In this document: in pieces, positions 5,480-6,232 of the stretch
Layout: every line of letters begins with the position of its first letter
How positions within the stretch are numbered: position 1 is the stretch's first letter
DNA from: Pseudomonadota bacterium
GTDB lineage: Bacteria; Myxococcota_A; Polyangia; Polyangiales; Polyangiaceae
DNA length: 6,232 bases
NCBI GenBank assembly: GCA_023411445.1
Contig: JAEYOT010000605.1
Location: forward strand, 1 to 6,232
Direction of reading: 5' to 3'
Notes under the pieces: generated by a model
Databases searched by the model: none
Told to the model about the DNA's origin: nothing
The model's input: only the letters and a program-made list of their open reading frames with translations
Program-made: the position numbers and the translations under genes

Positions 5480-5836
5480 ATGGCCAAGCTCACGGGTCGG
5501 GAGCGCCGCAAGCTCCGCATTCGCAGCAAGATCAGTGGCACCAGCGAGCGTCCGCGCTTGAGCGTGTTCCGCACTGGCCGCCACATCTACGCGCAGGTCG
5601 TGGTCGACGACGACGGCAAGACGCTGGCCGCCGCGTCGACGCTCTCCGGCGACTTGAAGAACACGCTCGGCGACGACAACAAGACCGACAGCGCCAAGAA
5701 GGTCGGCGCGCTGATCGCCAAGATCTGCCTCGAGAAGAAGATCGAGCAGGTCGTGTTCGATCGCAACGGCTACCTCTATCACGGCCGCATCAAGGCCCTA
5801 GCCGAAGCGGCTCGCGAAGCCGGTCTCAAGTTCTGA
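5480..5836 (+). CDS. rplR: 50S ribosomal protein L18
   Basis: Encodes 118 residues, the typical length. L18 carries 5S rRNA into the 50S subunit together with L5, whose gene is in the same operon. The basic N-terminal arm '[20 protein letters not shown]' region leads into '[16 protein letters not shown]' (26-41), and the C-terminal block '[20 protein letters not shown]' (91-110) with 'AREAGLKF' is diagnostic. The ATG is 2 bases after the rplF stop, and AAGGG (5466-5470) serves as a modest ribosome-binding site 9 bases upstream. Confidence 0.97.
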   Translation: MAKLTGRERRKLRIRSKISGTSERPRLSVFRTGRHIYAQVVVDDDGKTLAAASTLSGDLKNTLGDDNKTDSAKKVGALIAKICLEKKIEQVVFDRNGYLYHGRIKALAEAAREAGLKF

Positions 5837-5843
5837 GGACAAG

Positions 5844-6232
5844 ATGGCGATCGAAAATATCGACGAAGAGAAGCTCAAAGAGCGCGTCATCCACATCAAC
5901 CGCGTCGCGAAGGTCGTGAAGGGCGGTCGCCGCTTCAGCTTCTCCGCGCTGGTGGTGGTGGGCGATGAGTCCGGTCACGTCGGCGTCGGCCTCGGCAAGG
6001 CGAACGAAGTTCCCGAGGCCATCCGCAAGGGCAACGACCAGGCCCGCAAGAACATGTTCAAGGTGCCGATGATCGGCACGACGGTGCCTCACGACGTGAT
6101 CGGTCACTTCGGTGCCGGCCGCGTGCTGCTCCGCCCCGCCGCGCCCGGTACGGGCGTCATCGCCGGCGGCGCCGTGCGCGCCGTCGTCGAGTCGGCTGGC
6201 ATCCACGACATCTTGAGCAAGTGCCTCGGCAC
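5844..6232 (+). CDS. rpsE: 30S ribosomal protein S5 (first 129 residues; 3' end outside the window)
   Basis: The frame runs open to the window edge. S5 lies on the 30S back, near the mRNA entry and decoding region, and affects fidelity. The S5-type double-stranded RNA-binding fold is evident: '[20 protein letters not shown]' (20-39) includes the loop where spectinomycin-resistance changes map in E. coli, followed by '[17 protein letters not shown]' (47-63). The second domain has '[20 protein letters not shown]' (88-107) and '[19 protein letters not shown]'. No deletion is visible in the spectinomycin loop. GAGGA (5835-5839), overlapping the rplR stop, is 4 bases before the ATG, which is close. 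About the last quarter of the protein is missing because of the window end; rpmD and rplO would normally follow. Confidence 0.97.
   Translation, partial: MAIENIDEEKLKERVIHINRVAKVVKGGRRFSFSALVVVGDESGHVGVGLGKANEVPEAIRKGNDQARKNMFKVPMIGTTVPHDVIGHFGAGRVLLRPAAPGTGVIAGGAVRAVVESAGIHDILSKCLG

Overview
The window is a GC-rich stretch from what looks like a delta-proteobacterial lineage, most likely Myxococcota and perhaps Polyangia. Two things point there. The vWA protein at the left edge has the Cys-rich tail with an 'LICPAAC' motif that I associate with secreted vWA proteins of that group. The ribosomal proteins also contain myxobacterial-looking stretches, such as the S3 segment '[14 protein letters not shown]'. 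The genus cannot be fixed from the sequence alone.

Layout: (1) 1-676 is the 3' end of a vWA-domain protein gene. (2) 677-1059 is a 383-base gap with no convincing protein gene. It holds terminator-like dyads just after the vWA gene, a possible three-way RNA fold, a candidate promoter with a GC-rich discriminator, and a run of perfect or near-perfect hairpins ending in one that covers the ribosome-binding site of the next gene. (3) 1060-6232 is a compact plus-strand ribosomal-protein operon in the classical order: rplV (L22), rpsC (S3), rplP (L16), rpmC (L29), rpsQ (S17), rplN (L14), rplX (L24), rplE (L5), rpsN (S14, zinc type), rpsH (S8), rplF (L6), rplR (L18), rpsE (S5, cut by the window end). 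Most junctions overlap or lie within 10 bases, so the genes are very likely co-transcribed and translationally coupled.

The genes are ordinary core translation genes: the products assemble into the 30S (S3, S17, S14, S8, S5) and 50S (L22, L16, L29, L14, L24, L5, L6, L18) subunits. The unusual points are at the edges. The classical S10 cluster would have rpsS (S19) directly before rplV. Here a vWA gene and a structured leader sit in that place, so the S10 cluster is broken or rearranged, and rplV appears to head a transcription unit with its own promoter and possible RNA-level control. In addition, S3 carries about 14 extra residues just after the KH-domain GxxG loop compared with the E. coli protein as I remember it. 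I found no mobile element, CRISPR array, tRNA or rRNA.
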